In this document: positions 32,456 through 38,908 of the stretch, one piece after another
Numbering within the stretch: the stretch's first letter is position 1
How the letters are laid out: the number at the start of each line of letters is the position of its first letter
Assembly (NCBI GenBank): GCA_041568335.1
Contig: JBFFZZ010000003.1
Span: 1-38,908, forward strand
DNA length: 38,908 bases
Source of the DNA: WVWW01 sp041568335
Lineage (GTDB): Bacteria > Acidobacteriota > Polarisedimenticolia > Polarisedimenticolales > Polarisedimenticolaceae
Direction: 5' to 3'
Notes under the pieces: generated by a model
The model's input: only the letters and a program-made list of their open reading frames with translations
Told to the model about the DNA's origin: nothing
Database searches by the model: none
Position numbers and translations under genes: made by a program

Positions 32456-34972
32456 GTGGCCAAGAAGAAAACCAGCAAAAAGAAGGGCAAAAAGGACCAA
32501 CTGGAGGCCTATCGCGCCAAGCGATCACCGGGCAAGACCCACGAGCCGTTCGGCGCCGGCCCGCCCCGCCCGCGGTTGTTCGTGATCCAGAAGCACGACG
32601 CCTCGCACCTGCACTATGACCTGCGATTGGAGATGGAGGGCGTGCTCCAATCATGGGCCGTGCCCAAGGGTCCCAGCCTCGACCCCGAGGTCAAACGGTT
32701 CGCGGCGCTCGTCGAGCAGCACCCGATGGAGTACGCCGACTTCGAGGGCATCATCCCGGCCGGGGAGTACGGCGCCGGGGCGGTCGTGCTGTGGGACCGA
32801 GGTCGCTGGGAACCGATCGACTACTCGCCCGAGGACGGCCTGCGCGACGGCAAGCTGCTTTTCGACCTCTATGGCCACAAGCTGCAGGGTCGCTGGACGC
32901 TGTTCCGGCTCAAGAAGGCCAACGAATGGCTGTTGGTCAAGAAGCCCGACGCCTACGCGGACCCGGACAAGGAAGTCGACGAAACGTCGATCCTCTCCGG
33001 GTTGACCGTCCAGGAGCTCAAGGCCGGCGTCAACCCTGCCGCGAAGATGCGCAAGAAGCTCGGCAGGACGAAGGCGCCAAAGGGCGGGCCGGCGATCCGC
33101 GAGGCCGGGCTGATGCTCGCGCAGGTCGAGCCCGAACCGTTTACCAGCAAGGGTTGGCTGTTCGAGCTGAAGTACGACGGCTACCGGTTGCTCGCCGCGC
33201 GCGAGGGCAACAAGCCGTTCCTGCGTTACCGCCGCGGGTCGGATGCGACGGCGGTGTTCCCGGAGATCGCCGCGGCGGTCGCCAAGCTGCCCTACGAATC
33301 GTTCCTGCTCGACGGTGAGGTGGTCGTGCCGGACGCGCAGGGGCACCCGAGCTTCTCGGGATTGCAGCAGCGCGCGATGCTGTCGCGGCCGCACGACATC
33401 GCACGCGCGACGGTGGAGCGACCGGCGGCGCTCTACGTGTTCGATCTGCTCACGCTCGAGGGTCGCGATCTGCGCTCGCTGCCGTTGAAGAAGCGCAAGG
33501 AGCTCTTGCGCGAGGTCCTCCCGATGTCGGGCGCGTTGCGCTACAGCGACCACATCGAGGAGCAGGGCGAGGCGATGTTCCAACAAGTCCGCGCGATGGG
33601 TCTCGAGGGCATCGTCGCCAAGCGCGCGGCCTCTTCGTACCAGGATGGACGCTCTTCGGACTGGCTGAAGATCCGCAGCGACCGGACGGGGGCCTTCGCG
33701 ATCGTCGGCTACACGCAACCCAAACGCGGACGCGCGGGGTTGGGTGCCCTGCACGTCGCGGCCCACGACGGGACGGGTCTTCGTTATGCCGGTCGAGTGG
33801 GGACCGGATTCGACGACAAAACGCTGAACGAGCTGCGCGACGATCTCGACGCGCTGAAGCGCGACGACCCGCCGTGCGAGGGCGAGCTGCCGACCGGGGA
33901 GGATCACCATTGGGCCGAGCCCGAGCTGATCTGCAACGTGCGCTACAAGGAGTGGACCGGAGCGGGACACCTGCGCCACCCCGTGTTCCTCGGCCTGCGG
34001 GACGACATCGCGCCCGAAGACTGCATCGCCGACGACATGGAGCGGCCCGAGGAACCGCCGCCGCCCCCGGCGCCGCCCGAACCGGAGCGTCGCGTCAGCC
34101 TGACCAACCTCGACAAGGTCTTCTGGCCGGAGGAGGGTTACACCAAGGGCGACCTGATCGAGTACTACCGCTCCATCTCGCCGTGGTTGTTGCCCTACAT
34201 GAAAGACCGCCCGGTCGTGTTGACGCGCTATCCCGACGGCATCGAGGGCAAGAACTTCTATCAGAAGGATGCGCCGGAGTGGACGCCCGACTGGGTGCGC
34301 ACCGAGTCGATCTGGAGCGAGTCCACACAGAAGGAGATCCGCTACTTCGTCTGCGAGGACGAGGAGAGCCTGCTCTACCTCGCCAACCTCGGCGCGATCC
34401 CGCTGCACCTGTGGTGCTCGCGCGCGTCGAGCCTGCCGCAGCCCGACTGGTGCATCCTGGATCTCGACCCCAAGGGCGCCCCGTTCGAGAACGTGGTCAA
34501 GATCGCGCTCGAGATCAAGAAGCTGTGCGACGAGCTGGGGATGCCGGCGTTCGTGAAGACCAGCGGATCGACCGGGTTGCACATCCTGCTGCCGCTCGGA
34601 CGCCAGGTCACCTATGACCAGTCGCGCGCGATGGGCGAGCTGCTCGCGCGCATCATCTGTAACGAGCTGCCGCAAATCGCCACGGTCACGCGCTCGCCCT
34701 CACGCCGCGGCGGCAAGGTCTACGTCGATTACCTGCAGAACCGCCACGGCCAGCTGCTGGTCTCGCCCTTCTGCGTGCGACCCCTCCCGAAGGCGCCGGT
34801 CTCGGCACCGCTGTCGTGGAAAGAGGTCAACCGTGGCTTGCATATCGACCGCTTTACGATGGCCAACATGGCCAAGCGCATGCGCCGTCTGAAAGACGAT
34901 CCGATGCGGGACGTGCTCGACACCGAGCCGGACCTGCTCTCCGTGCTCGAGAAGCTGCACGGGATGCTGTGA
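32456..34972 (+). CDS. ligD: LigD, multifunctional NHEJ DNA ligase (PE-ligase-polymerase order)
   Basis: An 838-residue protein with all three LigD modules. The 3'-phosphoesterase comes first (residues 40-160: H47, H53 and D55 in KHDASHLHYDLRLE, then QHPMEYADFEG). The ATP-dependent ligase follows (200-515) with catalytic Lys239 in FELKYDGYRLL, then LLDGEVVV and the EGIVAKR segment. A Pro-rich linker (PPPPPAPPEP) leads to the primase-polymerase module (560-838; metal Asp pair in DWCILDLDP, STGLHILLPL). The order is that of Pseudomonas-type LigD, unlike the mycobacterial Pol-first order. The N-terminus is Lys-rich and starts at GTG 32456 without a good ribosome binding site. It acts with Ku in end repair. 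Confidence 0.96.
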   Translation: MAKKKTSKKKGKKDQLEAYRAKRSPGKTHEPFGAGPPRPRLFVIQKHDASHLHYDLRLEMEGVLQSWAVPKGPSLDPEVKRFAALVEQHPMEYADFEGIIPAGEYGAGAVVLWDRGRWEPIDYSPEDGLRDGKLLFDLYGHKLQGRWTLFRLKKANEWLLVKKPDAYADPDKEVDETSILSGLTVQELKAGVNPAAKMRKKLGRTKAPKGGPAIREAGLMLAQVEPEPFTSKGWLFELKYDGYRLLAAREGNKPFLRYRRGSDATAVFPEIAAAVAKLPYESFLLDGEVVVPDAQGHPSFSGLQQRAMLSRPHDIARATVERPAALYVFDLLTLEGRDLRSLPLKKRKELLREVLPMSGALRYSDHIEEQGEAMFQQVRAMGLEGIVAKRAASSYQDGRSSDWLKIRSDRTGAFAIVGYTQPKRGRAGLGALHVAAHDGTGLRYAGRVGTGFDDKTLNELRDDLDALKRDDPPCEGELPTGEDHHWAEPELICNVRYKEWTGAGHLRHPVFLGLRDDIAPEDCIADDMERPEEPPPPPAPPEPERRVSLTNLDKVFWPEEGYTKGDLIEYYRSISPWLLPYMKDRPVVLTRYPDGIEGKNFYQKDAPEWTPDWVRTESIWSESTQKEIRYFVCEDEESLLYLANLGAIPLHLWCSRASSLPQPDWCILDLDPKGAPFENVVKIALEIKKLCDELGMPAFVKTSGSTGLHILLPLGRQVTYDQSRAMGELLARIICNELPQIATVTRSPSRRGGKVYVDYLQNRHGQLLVSPFCVRPLPKAPVSAPLSWKEVNRGLHIDRFTMANMAKRMRRLKDDPMRDVLDTEPDLLSVLEKLHGML

Positions 34973-34976
34973 CCCT

Positions 34977-36143
34977 TTACGGGCAGGCGGTCAGATTCTG
35001 CACGGGCTCGCAGACCTGCCCGACGCCCGCCGCCGGTCGCTCGGCCATCGCCGAATCCCGGCCGTACGAGCCCTCTTCGGAGCCGTTGGTCGGCACGGCC
35101 AGGTAATACGCGCTCTCCGCGATCGGCGTGAGGACGGTGTCGCCGGGGCAATCGGTGGCGCACGACCGCTGGACATGATCGTAGGCTCCGGATCGCAGGC
35201 TCGCGAGCGTGCCCTCGTAGATCCCCGCGCTGCGGCCCCCGGCGGAGCAGCTCCCCGGGCAGTGGATCGTGACGTCGCCGCTCGAACGGCTCATCGTGAT
35301 GCCGGTCTGGCCGGCGATGCGGCCGGGATTGGCCTCGCAGCTCAGCGCATCGATCTCGCTGGCGATCGACCAACCGGGAACTGCGGTCGATCGGAGGTTC
35401 TCGAACGTCGAGTAAACGCCGTTGATGAGATCGAGCGCGACGATCTGGCCCGGAAGAAACGGAACCGGCTCCGGTGTGGGCCCCAGATCGATCGGGATAT
35501 CGAAGGTGACGAGCAGCCGGTCATCGGTGGCATCGAGTCCCGTGACGCGCGCGCCGGCCGGGGCGTAGACCGTCGACGCCAAGCCGGCCACGTCGAGGTG
35601 GATCCCCGCGAAGGACCAGTCGCAGGGGCCGGGGCCGTTGTTCTGGTACTCCACGACGGTGCTCGAAGATACTTGGACTCCGCCGACGTCGGCGGGCGCA
35701 TCGAAAACGAGCAACAAACTTCCGTCGTCGGCACCGAGCAGTGTGAGGGCGTCCACGTTCACGCTCGGTGGAATGGGAGCGCCGACGCAGCTGCCGTCGA
35801 AGAACAACGTGGGGATCCCACCCTCCAGCCGGACGATGTCCTCGGGAAACGTTTCGAGCAGGCCACCGAAGTCGTACGGCGCATCCAGGGACACGAGCCA
35901 GGTGGAGAACGCATCCATCCTGTGCGCTCCGTCGATCGCCGCCCCGCCCGCGACGGCTTCGCTGATGACGAAGACACCCCCGTCATGCCGGGCGACCTCC
36001 CAGGGGAGGATGGTCGTGGATCCGTCGGGTGTCGTCGCGACGTCGGGCGAAACGTAGACACGTTCCGCGGAGATGGACGCTGGCAGGGTCAGCACGGCGA
36101 GCAAGCTCACCGACACCGCCGAGATCTGGACGCGAGCGTGCAT
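34977..36143 (-). CDS. Secreted protein with three internal beta-rich repeats, unknown function
   Basis: A 388-residue exported protein with a signal peptide (MHARVQISAVSVSLLAVLTLPASISA). I do not recognise a named family. Three related units of about 65-80 residues can be aligned by eye: WLVSLDAPYDFGG to EDIVRLEGG; LLLVFDAPADVGGVQ to STVVEYQN; LLVTFDIPIDLG to GQIVALDLING. Each begins with an (F/L)D-P-D(F/V/L)G strand pair, as in repeat proteins of Proteobacteria and Acidobacteriota. The C-terminal 100 residues are Cys-rich and contain EGSYGRDSAMAERPAAG, which resembles a recurrent C-terminal motif in secreted proteins of this kind of organism (from memory). The start is ATG 36143, six bases after the beta-helix gene's stop, so the two form an operon. 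Confidence 0.72.
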   Translation of the reverse strand: MHARVQISAVSVSLLAVLTLPASISAERVYVSPDVATTPDGSTTILPWEVARHDGGVFVISEAVAGGAAIDGAHRMDAFSTWLVSLDAPYDFGGLLETFPEDIVRLEGGIPTLFFDGSCVGAPIPPSVNVDALTLLGADDGSLLLVFDAPADVGGVQVSSSTVVEYQNNGPGPCDWSFAGIHLDVAGLASTVYAPAGARVTGLDATDDRLLVTFDIPIDLGPTPEPVPFLPGQIVALDLINGVYSTFENLRSTAVPGWSIASEIDALSCEANPGRIAGQTGITMSRSSGDVTIHCPGSCSAGGRSAGIYEGTLASLRSGAYDHVQRSCATDCPGDTVLTPIAESAYYLAVPTNGSEEGSYGRDSAMAERPAAGVGQVCEPVQNLTACP

Positions 36144-36149
36144 CAACGC

Positions 36150-37211
36150 CTAGAAGTAGTTGTTGTCTGTAGGAATGATGTTGGTCCCACCGGCCGGCCC
36201 GCAGAGATTGGCGTCCATGAGACAGGTCGACGTGTCGCCGGAATTCCCTTGACCGATGTTACCGGTGAAGACGTTGAAGTCGGCGGTGGGGCCGATGTGA
36301 AGCCCATAGGAGCCGTTGCCGCTCAGCGTGTTACCACGGACGTTGTTGCGATCGCCGCTGATGAACAGCCCGGCGTTTCCGGCGTTCTGAACGACGTTGT
36401 CCACAATGAAAGAATCGTTGGAAGAAAACGAGATGCCGTGACCTCCGACGGTGTCCGAGACCAGATTGTTCAGGAGCGTGGCGCCGTCGGAGTTGACGAG
36501 CACGATGCCGTTGACGTTGGTCGTGTCCTCGATCGTGTTGTGCGAGATCAACGCGGCACCGACCGACTCGACGATGATCCCCGCCGAGAGGCCGCCCGAA
36601 GTGATCCCCTGGAGGCGGTTGTTCGAGATCTCGACCGAGCCGCCGATGAAGACGCAGATCCCGTCCGCGGACCCACGGATCAGGTTGTCCTCGATCGTGG
36701 CCTGGGTCGTATAGGTCGGGGTCCCCTCGAGGGCGATGGCGATGCTCCCCGCGTTATCGATGATCGTGCGACGGATGACGACGATCTCCGCCTCGGACAT
36801 GAGGATCCCCTCACCGCTGGTCGAGCGGATCCGGACGTCCTCGATCGTGGCGTCGCAACCGGTATCCCCGGTGATCCCCACGGCGCCGCCGTCGATGGCC
36901 CCGTTTCGGACCGTCGCCTCCGCGCCGGTCCCGATCTCGATCCCGGGCGATGCGGGATCGGGCGTGATCACCTTCCCGTTGAGGTCCAGCGTGACGCCCG
37001 TTGCGGTGATCTGGATCGCGGGCCCGGCCCCGGTCGCCGTCAGGTTTCGCGTCAAGACGTAGCTACCCGGGGTGTCGATGACGATCGGCGTCGCGACCGG
37101 CGCGGCAAACGGGATCGGGGTCCGACCCTCTGCGGCCATGGCCGAGGGGATGCACAGAAGCACCAGCCCCGCGAGCGCCGGCAACCAGGTCCTCGGGCGG
37201 TTGTCCATCAT
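36150..37211 (-). CDS. Secreted right-handed parallel beta-helix protein (NosD-like)
   Basis: A 353-residue exported protein. After the signal peptide (LPALAGLVLLCIPSAMA) comes a header (PGSYVLTRNLTATG; ITATGVTLDLNGKVI), then about eight stacked coils of 22-25 residues with the NxI or NNxI pattern (IEDNLIRGSADGICV, ISNNRLQGI, ISHNTIEDTTNVNGI, LNNLVSDTVGGHGI, VRGNTLSGNGSYGLHIG). This is the parallel beta-helix of NosD/PbH1 proteins, often polysaccharide lyases or glycan-binding surface proteins; no catalytic residues are obvious. The start ATG 37211 follows GGAGGTG. It ends NIIPTDNNYF, another segment I have seen at the C-terminus of such proteins. It is the first gene of a unit bounded upstream by a terminator. 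Confidence 0.83.
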   Translation of the reverse strand: MMDNRPRTWLPALAGLVLLCIPSAMAAEGRTPIPFAAPVATPIVIDTPGSYVLTRNLTATGAGPAIQITATGVTLDLNGKVITPDPASPGIEIGTGAEATVRNGAIDGGAVGITGDTGCDATIEDVRIRSTSGEGILMSEAEIVVIRRTIIDNAGSIAIALEGTPTYTTQATIEDNLIRGSADGICVFIGGSVEISNNRLQGITSGGLSAGIIVESVGAALISHNTIEDTTNVNGIVLVNSDGATLLNNLVSDTVGGHGISFSSNDSFIVDNVVQNAGNAGLFISGDRNNVRGNTLSGNGSYGLHIGPTADFNVFTGNIGQGNSGDTSTCLMDANLCGPAGGTNIIPTDNNYF

Positions 37212-37319
37212 CAAAGCACCTCCGGATTTCATCGCTGTTGAACCCGGAAGGTACGCCGTGTTGCGAACGAGTTCCTGTCCCTTTGGGGTTCCTTTCGAGA
37301 AAAGTCGGGGTTTTTCCTC

Positions 37320-37346
37320 AAAAACGGCGGGAGGGCTCCGTCGCCG
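37320..37346 (-). terminator. Rho-independent terminator after the porin gene
   Basis: Read leftward, CGGCG, two unpaired bases, GGA, the loop GCCC, then TCC and CGCCG form a stem ending in five T (37320-37324 are A on the top strand). It lies 18 bases after the porin stop, so it ends the LapA-porin transcript and separates it from the beta-helix unit. This is the clearest intrinsic terminator in the window. Confidence 0.65.
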
Positions 37347-37363
37347 CGGCTGGCGGAGGCCGG

Positions 37364-38482
37364 TCATCGCTTCCGCGGCAGGAACACGTGGTGCAATCGC
37401 AGGCTGGCGACCCAGACGTCGTCGTCGAGAGCCGTCCCCGTCATATCGTAGGCCCCGTTGACGAGATACTGGATGGACGGGGTGAGTTGAAGCGACCCGG
37501 TGAGGTCAAAGCGAACGTAGGCCTCCATGTGCGAGCTGCCGGACGGGAGGCTCAACGGGGATCGGGGAGAGATCCTGGATCGTGCGGCGGCGATCCCGAA
37601 GGTGCGACGACCGGCTTCGCGTTGAAGGCTCACGGACATGAAGAGATCGGCAAGCGACACCTCGCGATTGGCGGCTCCGGCACGGATGTTGGAGCCCCAC
37701 TGCCCCCAGCGTTTCCCGACGGTCGCGTAAATACCGCGGTTGTGCGCGTTGTCACGGCTACCGTCGAGGGTCGTGTGGTCGGCCGAATGGATCCAGAGAC
37801 CCGCTTTGACGGCCGCCGCCCGGGTCGTGACTGCGGTCTCGATCGCGGCGAACACGCCCTTGGTCGAGTCGGTCACGTTGAGCAGTTCGCTGTAGGAGCG
37901 CTCGGGGTTGTCGGCCAGCCCGTTCGAGCCGGCCAGCAGCAGCGTCAACCTGCCGCGGCCGTCGAGCATCGGGATCCTCGAGACCGCCCCCAAGGTGTAG
38001 TCGGGGAACTCGACGGTCGGGTTGTTCACGAACGACGCGCCGAGGAACTGCACGTTCTCGTCGTTGTCGATGCGGGTTGCGTCGAGGTAGACCGTCGGAT
38101 CGAGCAGGCCGACGGTCAGGGCGAAGGACTCCGCCCACGTGCGCGAGTACTTCAGCTCGGACAACTGGACTCGGCCGGAGCGATCCGCATCCAGCGCGGT
38201 GCCGGCGTCGGCGTTGCTCCGAGGAAGCCGCGTGGCGACCCCGCTTCCCCTCAAGGACGTATTGGCCTCGATGTAAGCCTCGAGTCGCCCCGCCCCGGGC
38301 TCCCAGGCCAGAAACAAATCGGCGGAACCGGTGGTGCTCTCGGTCAACCTGTCGTCGTCCGAGGCCTGGCCGATCAGTGTGTACGCGGCGTCGATCTCGA
38401 GATCGCCGGCTTGAAACGGAAGTGCCACCAGCGTGCCCAGCGCGAGCACCGTGGAGCGACGCCGGGAGACGCTCCGGTTCAC
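37364..38482 (-). CDS. Outer-membrane porin-like beta-barrel protein (OprB-like)
   Basis: A 372-residue exported protein with a short signal (LALGTLVALPFQA). The mature sequence consists of alternating amphipathic strands typical of a barrel (GRLEAYIEANTSLRG, ELKYSRTWAESFALTVGLLD, NIRAGAANREVSLADLFMSV, LTPSIQYLVNGAYDMTG). A segment reading DATRIDNDENVQFLGASFVNN, then PTVEFPDYTLGAV, matches the carbohydrate-porin (OprB) pattern. The C-terminus lacks the usual final aromatic residue (ends FLPRKR). The start is GTG 38482, overlapping the stop of lapA (GTGA). The substrate is not known; a sugar or small solute is likely. Confidence 0.68.
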   Translation of the reverse strand: MNRSVSRRRSTVLALGTLVALPFQAGDLEIDAAYTLIGQASDDDRLTESTTGSADLFLAWEPGAGRLEAYIEANTSLRGSGVATRLPRSNADAGTALDADRSGRVQLSELKYSRTWAESFALTVGLLDPTVYLDATRIDNDENVQFLGASFVNNPTVEFPDYTLGAVSRIPMLDGRGRLTLLLAGSNGLADNPERSYSELLNVTDSTKGVFAAIETAVTTRAAAVKAGLWIHSADHTTLDGSRDNAHNRGIYATVGKRWGQWGSNIRAGAANREVSLADLFMSVSLQREAGRRTFGIAAARSRISPRSPLSLPSGSSHMEAYVRFDLTGSLQLTPSIQYLVNGAYDMTGTALDDDVWVASLRLHHVFLPRKR

Positions 38483-38688
38483 GACGCCCGCGCGCTCGAG
38501 GACGTAAGCCGGGCCACGATGTAGCCGGAGATGAAACCGATGATCGCCACGAGCAGGATCAGGATGACTCGCGACATCTCGAAACTCCAGAACAGCAGCG
38601 TCACCGACACCACCTCGGTGTTCTGTATCACGACGATCAGCAGCAGGAGCGCAAGCACCGTGGCGGCGATGGCTTTGGGTCGGTTCAC
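38479..38688 (-). CDS. LapA domain (DUF1049) membrane protein
   Basis: A 69-residue inner-membrane protein with two hydrophobic helices joined by a short loop (AIAATVLALLLLIVVIQNTE; VILILLVAIIGFISGYIVA), the LapA/DUF1049 signature including QNTE and the VTLLFW strand. In E. coli LapA helps assemble lipopolysaccharide with LapB. The start is GTG 38688, six bases after GGAGGA; an upstream TTG (38694) is too close to that site. It overlaps the porin gene by four bases and is probably cotranscribed with it. Confidence 0.8.
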   Translation of the reverse strand: MNRPKAIAATVLALLLLIVVIQNTEVVSVTLLFWSFEMSRVILILLVAIIGFISGYIVARLTSSSARAS

Positions 38689-38737
38689 CGTCAATCCTCC
38701 TCGACGAGCTCCAGGTTCTTTTGCGATGCGATCCCGG

Positions 38738-38908
38738 TCAGTATCGCCAGCTCGTCAGATCCGCGCCCCTGGGCGCCGACTCCTCGATGCGTTTCAGGAT
38801 CTTCGGGACGTACATCGTGTTGTAGCGCAACCGGGAAATGTGATTGCCGTTCTCGTGGTCGCCGTTCCAGCAATGCTCGGCGCGATCGCCGTAGTCGATC
38901 TCTCCCGC
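38738..38908 (-). CDS. 3' end of an unidentified gene (runs off right edge; possibly frameshifted)
   Basis: The last 56 residues in this frame include GDRAEHCWNGDHENGNHI and YNTMYVPKILKRIEES, rich in Trp, Cys, His, Asn and Tyr. That is unusual for a false frame in such GC-rich DNA, so it looks genuine. The frame stops at 38738 after TSWRY. A neighbouring frame continues from the same place with protein-like sequence (DELAILTGIASQKNLELVEED) and stops at 38691, overlapping the alternative start of lapA. One extra base in the four-base C tract at 38766-38769 would join them. I do not recognise the family. Confidence 0.45.
   Translation of the reverse strand, partial: AGEIDYGDRAEHCWNGDHENGNHISRLRYNTMYVPKILKRIEESAPRGADLTSWRY

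Noticed and set aside
32651..34675. A 674-codon leftward open frame opposite ligD.
   Set aside because: No ribosome binding site and no family features; LigD motifs on the other strand are unambiguous.
35175..37241. A 688-codon rightward open frame across two leftward secreted-protein genes.
   Set aside because: It spans two genes and the gap between them, and reads as Asp/Arg/Val-rich shadow sequence; both leftward genes have signal peptides and repeats.

Overview
This is a 38.9 kb chromosomal stretch of a GC-rich, Gram-negative-type bacterium. Lipoprotein signals, a TonB-type protein, an outer-membrane porin-like protein and a LapA homologue point to a two-membrane cell. The mix of CRTAC1/ASPIC lipoproteins, a tricorn-type protease, an M64 peptidase, many TPR proteins and a MerR-TPR fusion resembles Acidobacteriota (Thermoanaerobaculia/Polarisedimenticolia-like). 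That placement is inference. I see no rRNA, tRNA, CRISPR, insertion sequence or phage gene. Coding density is very high: no gap between genes exceeds about 160 bases, and many neighbours overlap by 4 to 14 bases.

Layout. 1-7483: a CRTAC1-type lipoprotein running off the left edge lies head-to-head with a rightward series: CRTAC1 lipoprotein, TPR lipoprotein, metallo-beta-lactamase-fold hydrolase, membrane M28 peptidase, VOC/zinc-ribbon fusion and a GH113-like secreted protein. 7480-12814 (leftward): tricorn-like protease, small TPR protein, secreted esterase-TPR protein. 12891-18423 (rightward): PspC-domain protein, fused FAD/Fe-S D-2-hydroxyacid dehydrogenase, hybrid histidine kinase. 18429-22801: a leftward operon of multicopper oxidase, ZIP transporter and cupredoxin, facing a DtxR/MntR-type regulator that is coupled to a MetF-like gene. 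22812-27232 (leftward): M64 peptidase, a receiver-TonB fusion, and a YheT-like hydrolase. 27331-30702 (rightward): dicarboxylate/amino-acid symporter, ornithine-cyclodeaminase-family reductase, PLP dehydratase. 30671-34972: MerR-TPR regulator, then divergent ku and ligD (non-homologous end joining). 34977-38908 (leftward): secreted repeat protein, beta-helix protein, porin-like protein, LapA, and the end of an unidentified gene.

The strongest candidates for something not well described are: (a) the metal operon, where an exported multicopper oxidase, a ZIP permease with an extra extracytoplasmic domain and a membrane-anchored cupredoxin are translationally coupled and probably controlled by the divergent DtxR-family regulator through dyads in the 159-base gap; (b) the receiver-TonB fusion, in which a receiver domain with Glu in place of the phosphorylated Asp is tethered through one membrane span to a TonB C-terminal domain; and (c) the symporter / imine-reductase-family / dehydratase operon, which has the logic of a beta-hydroxy-amino-acid to amino-acid pathway.
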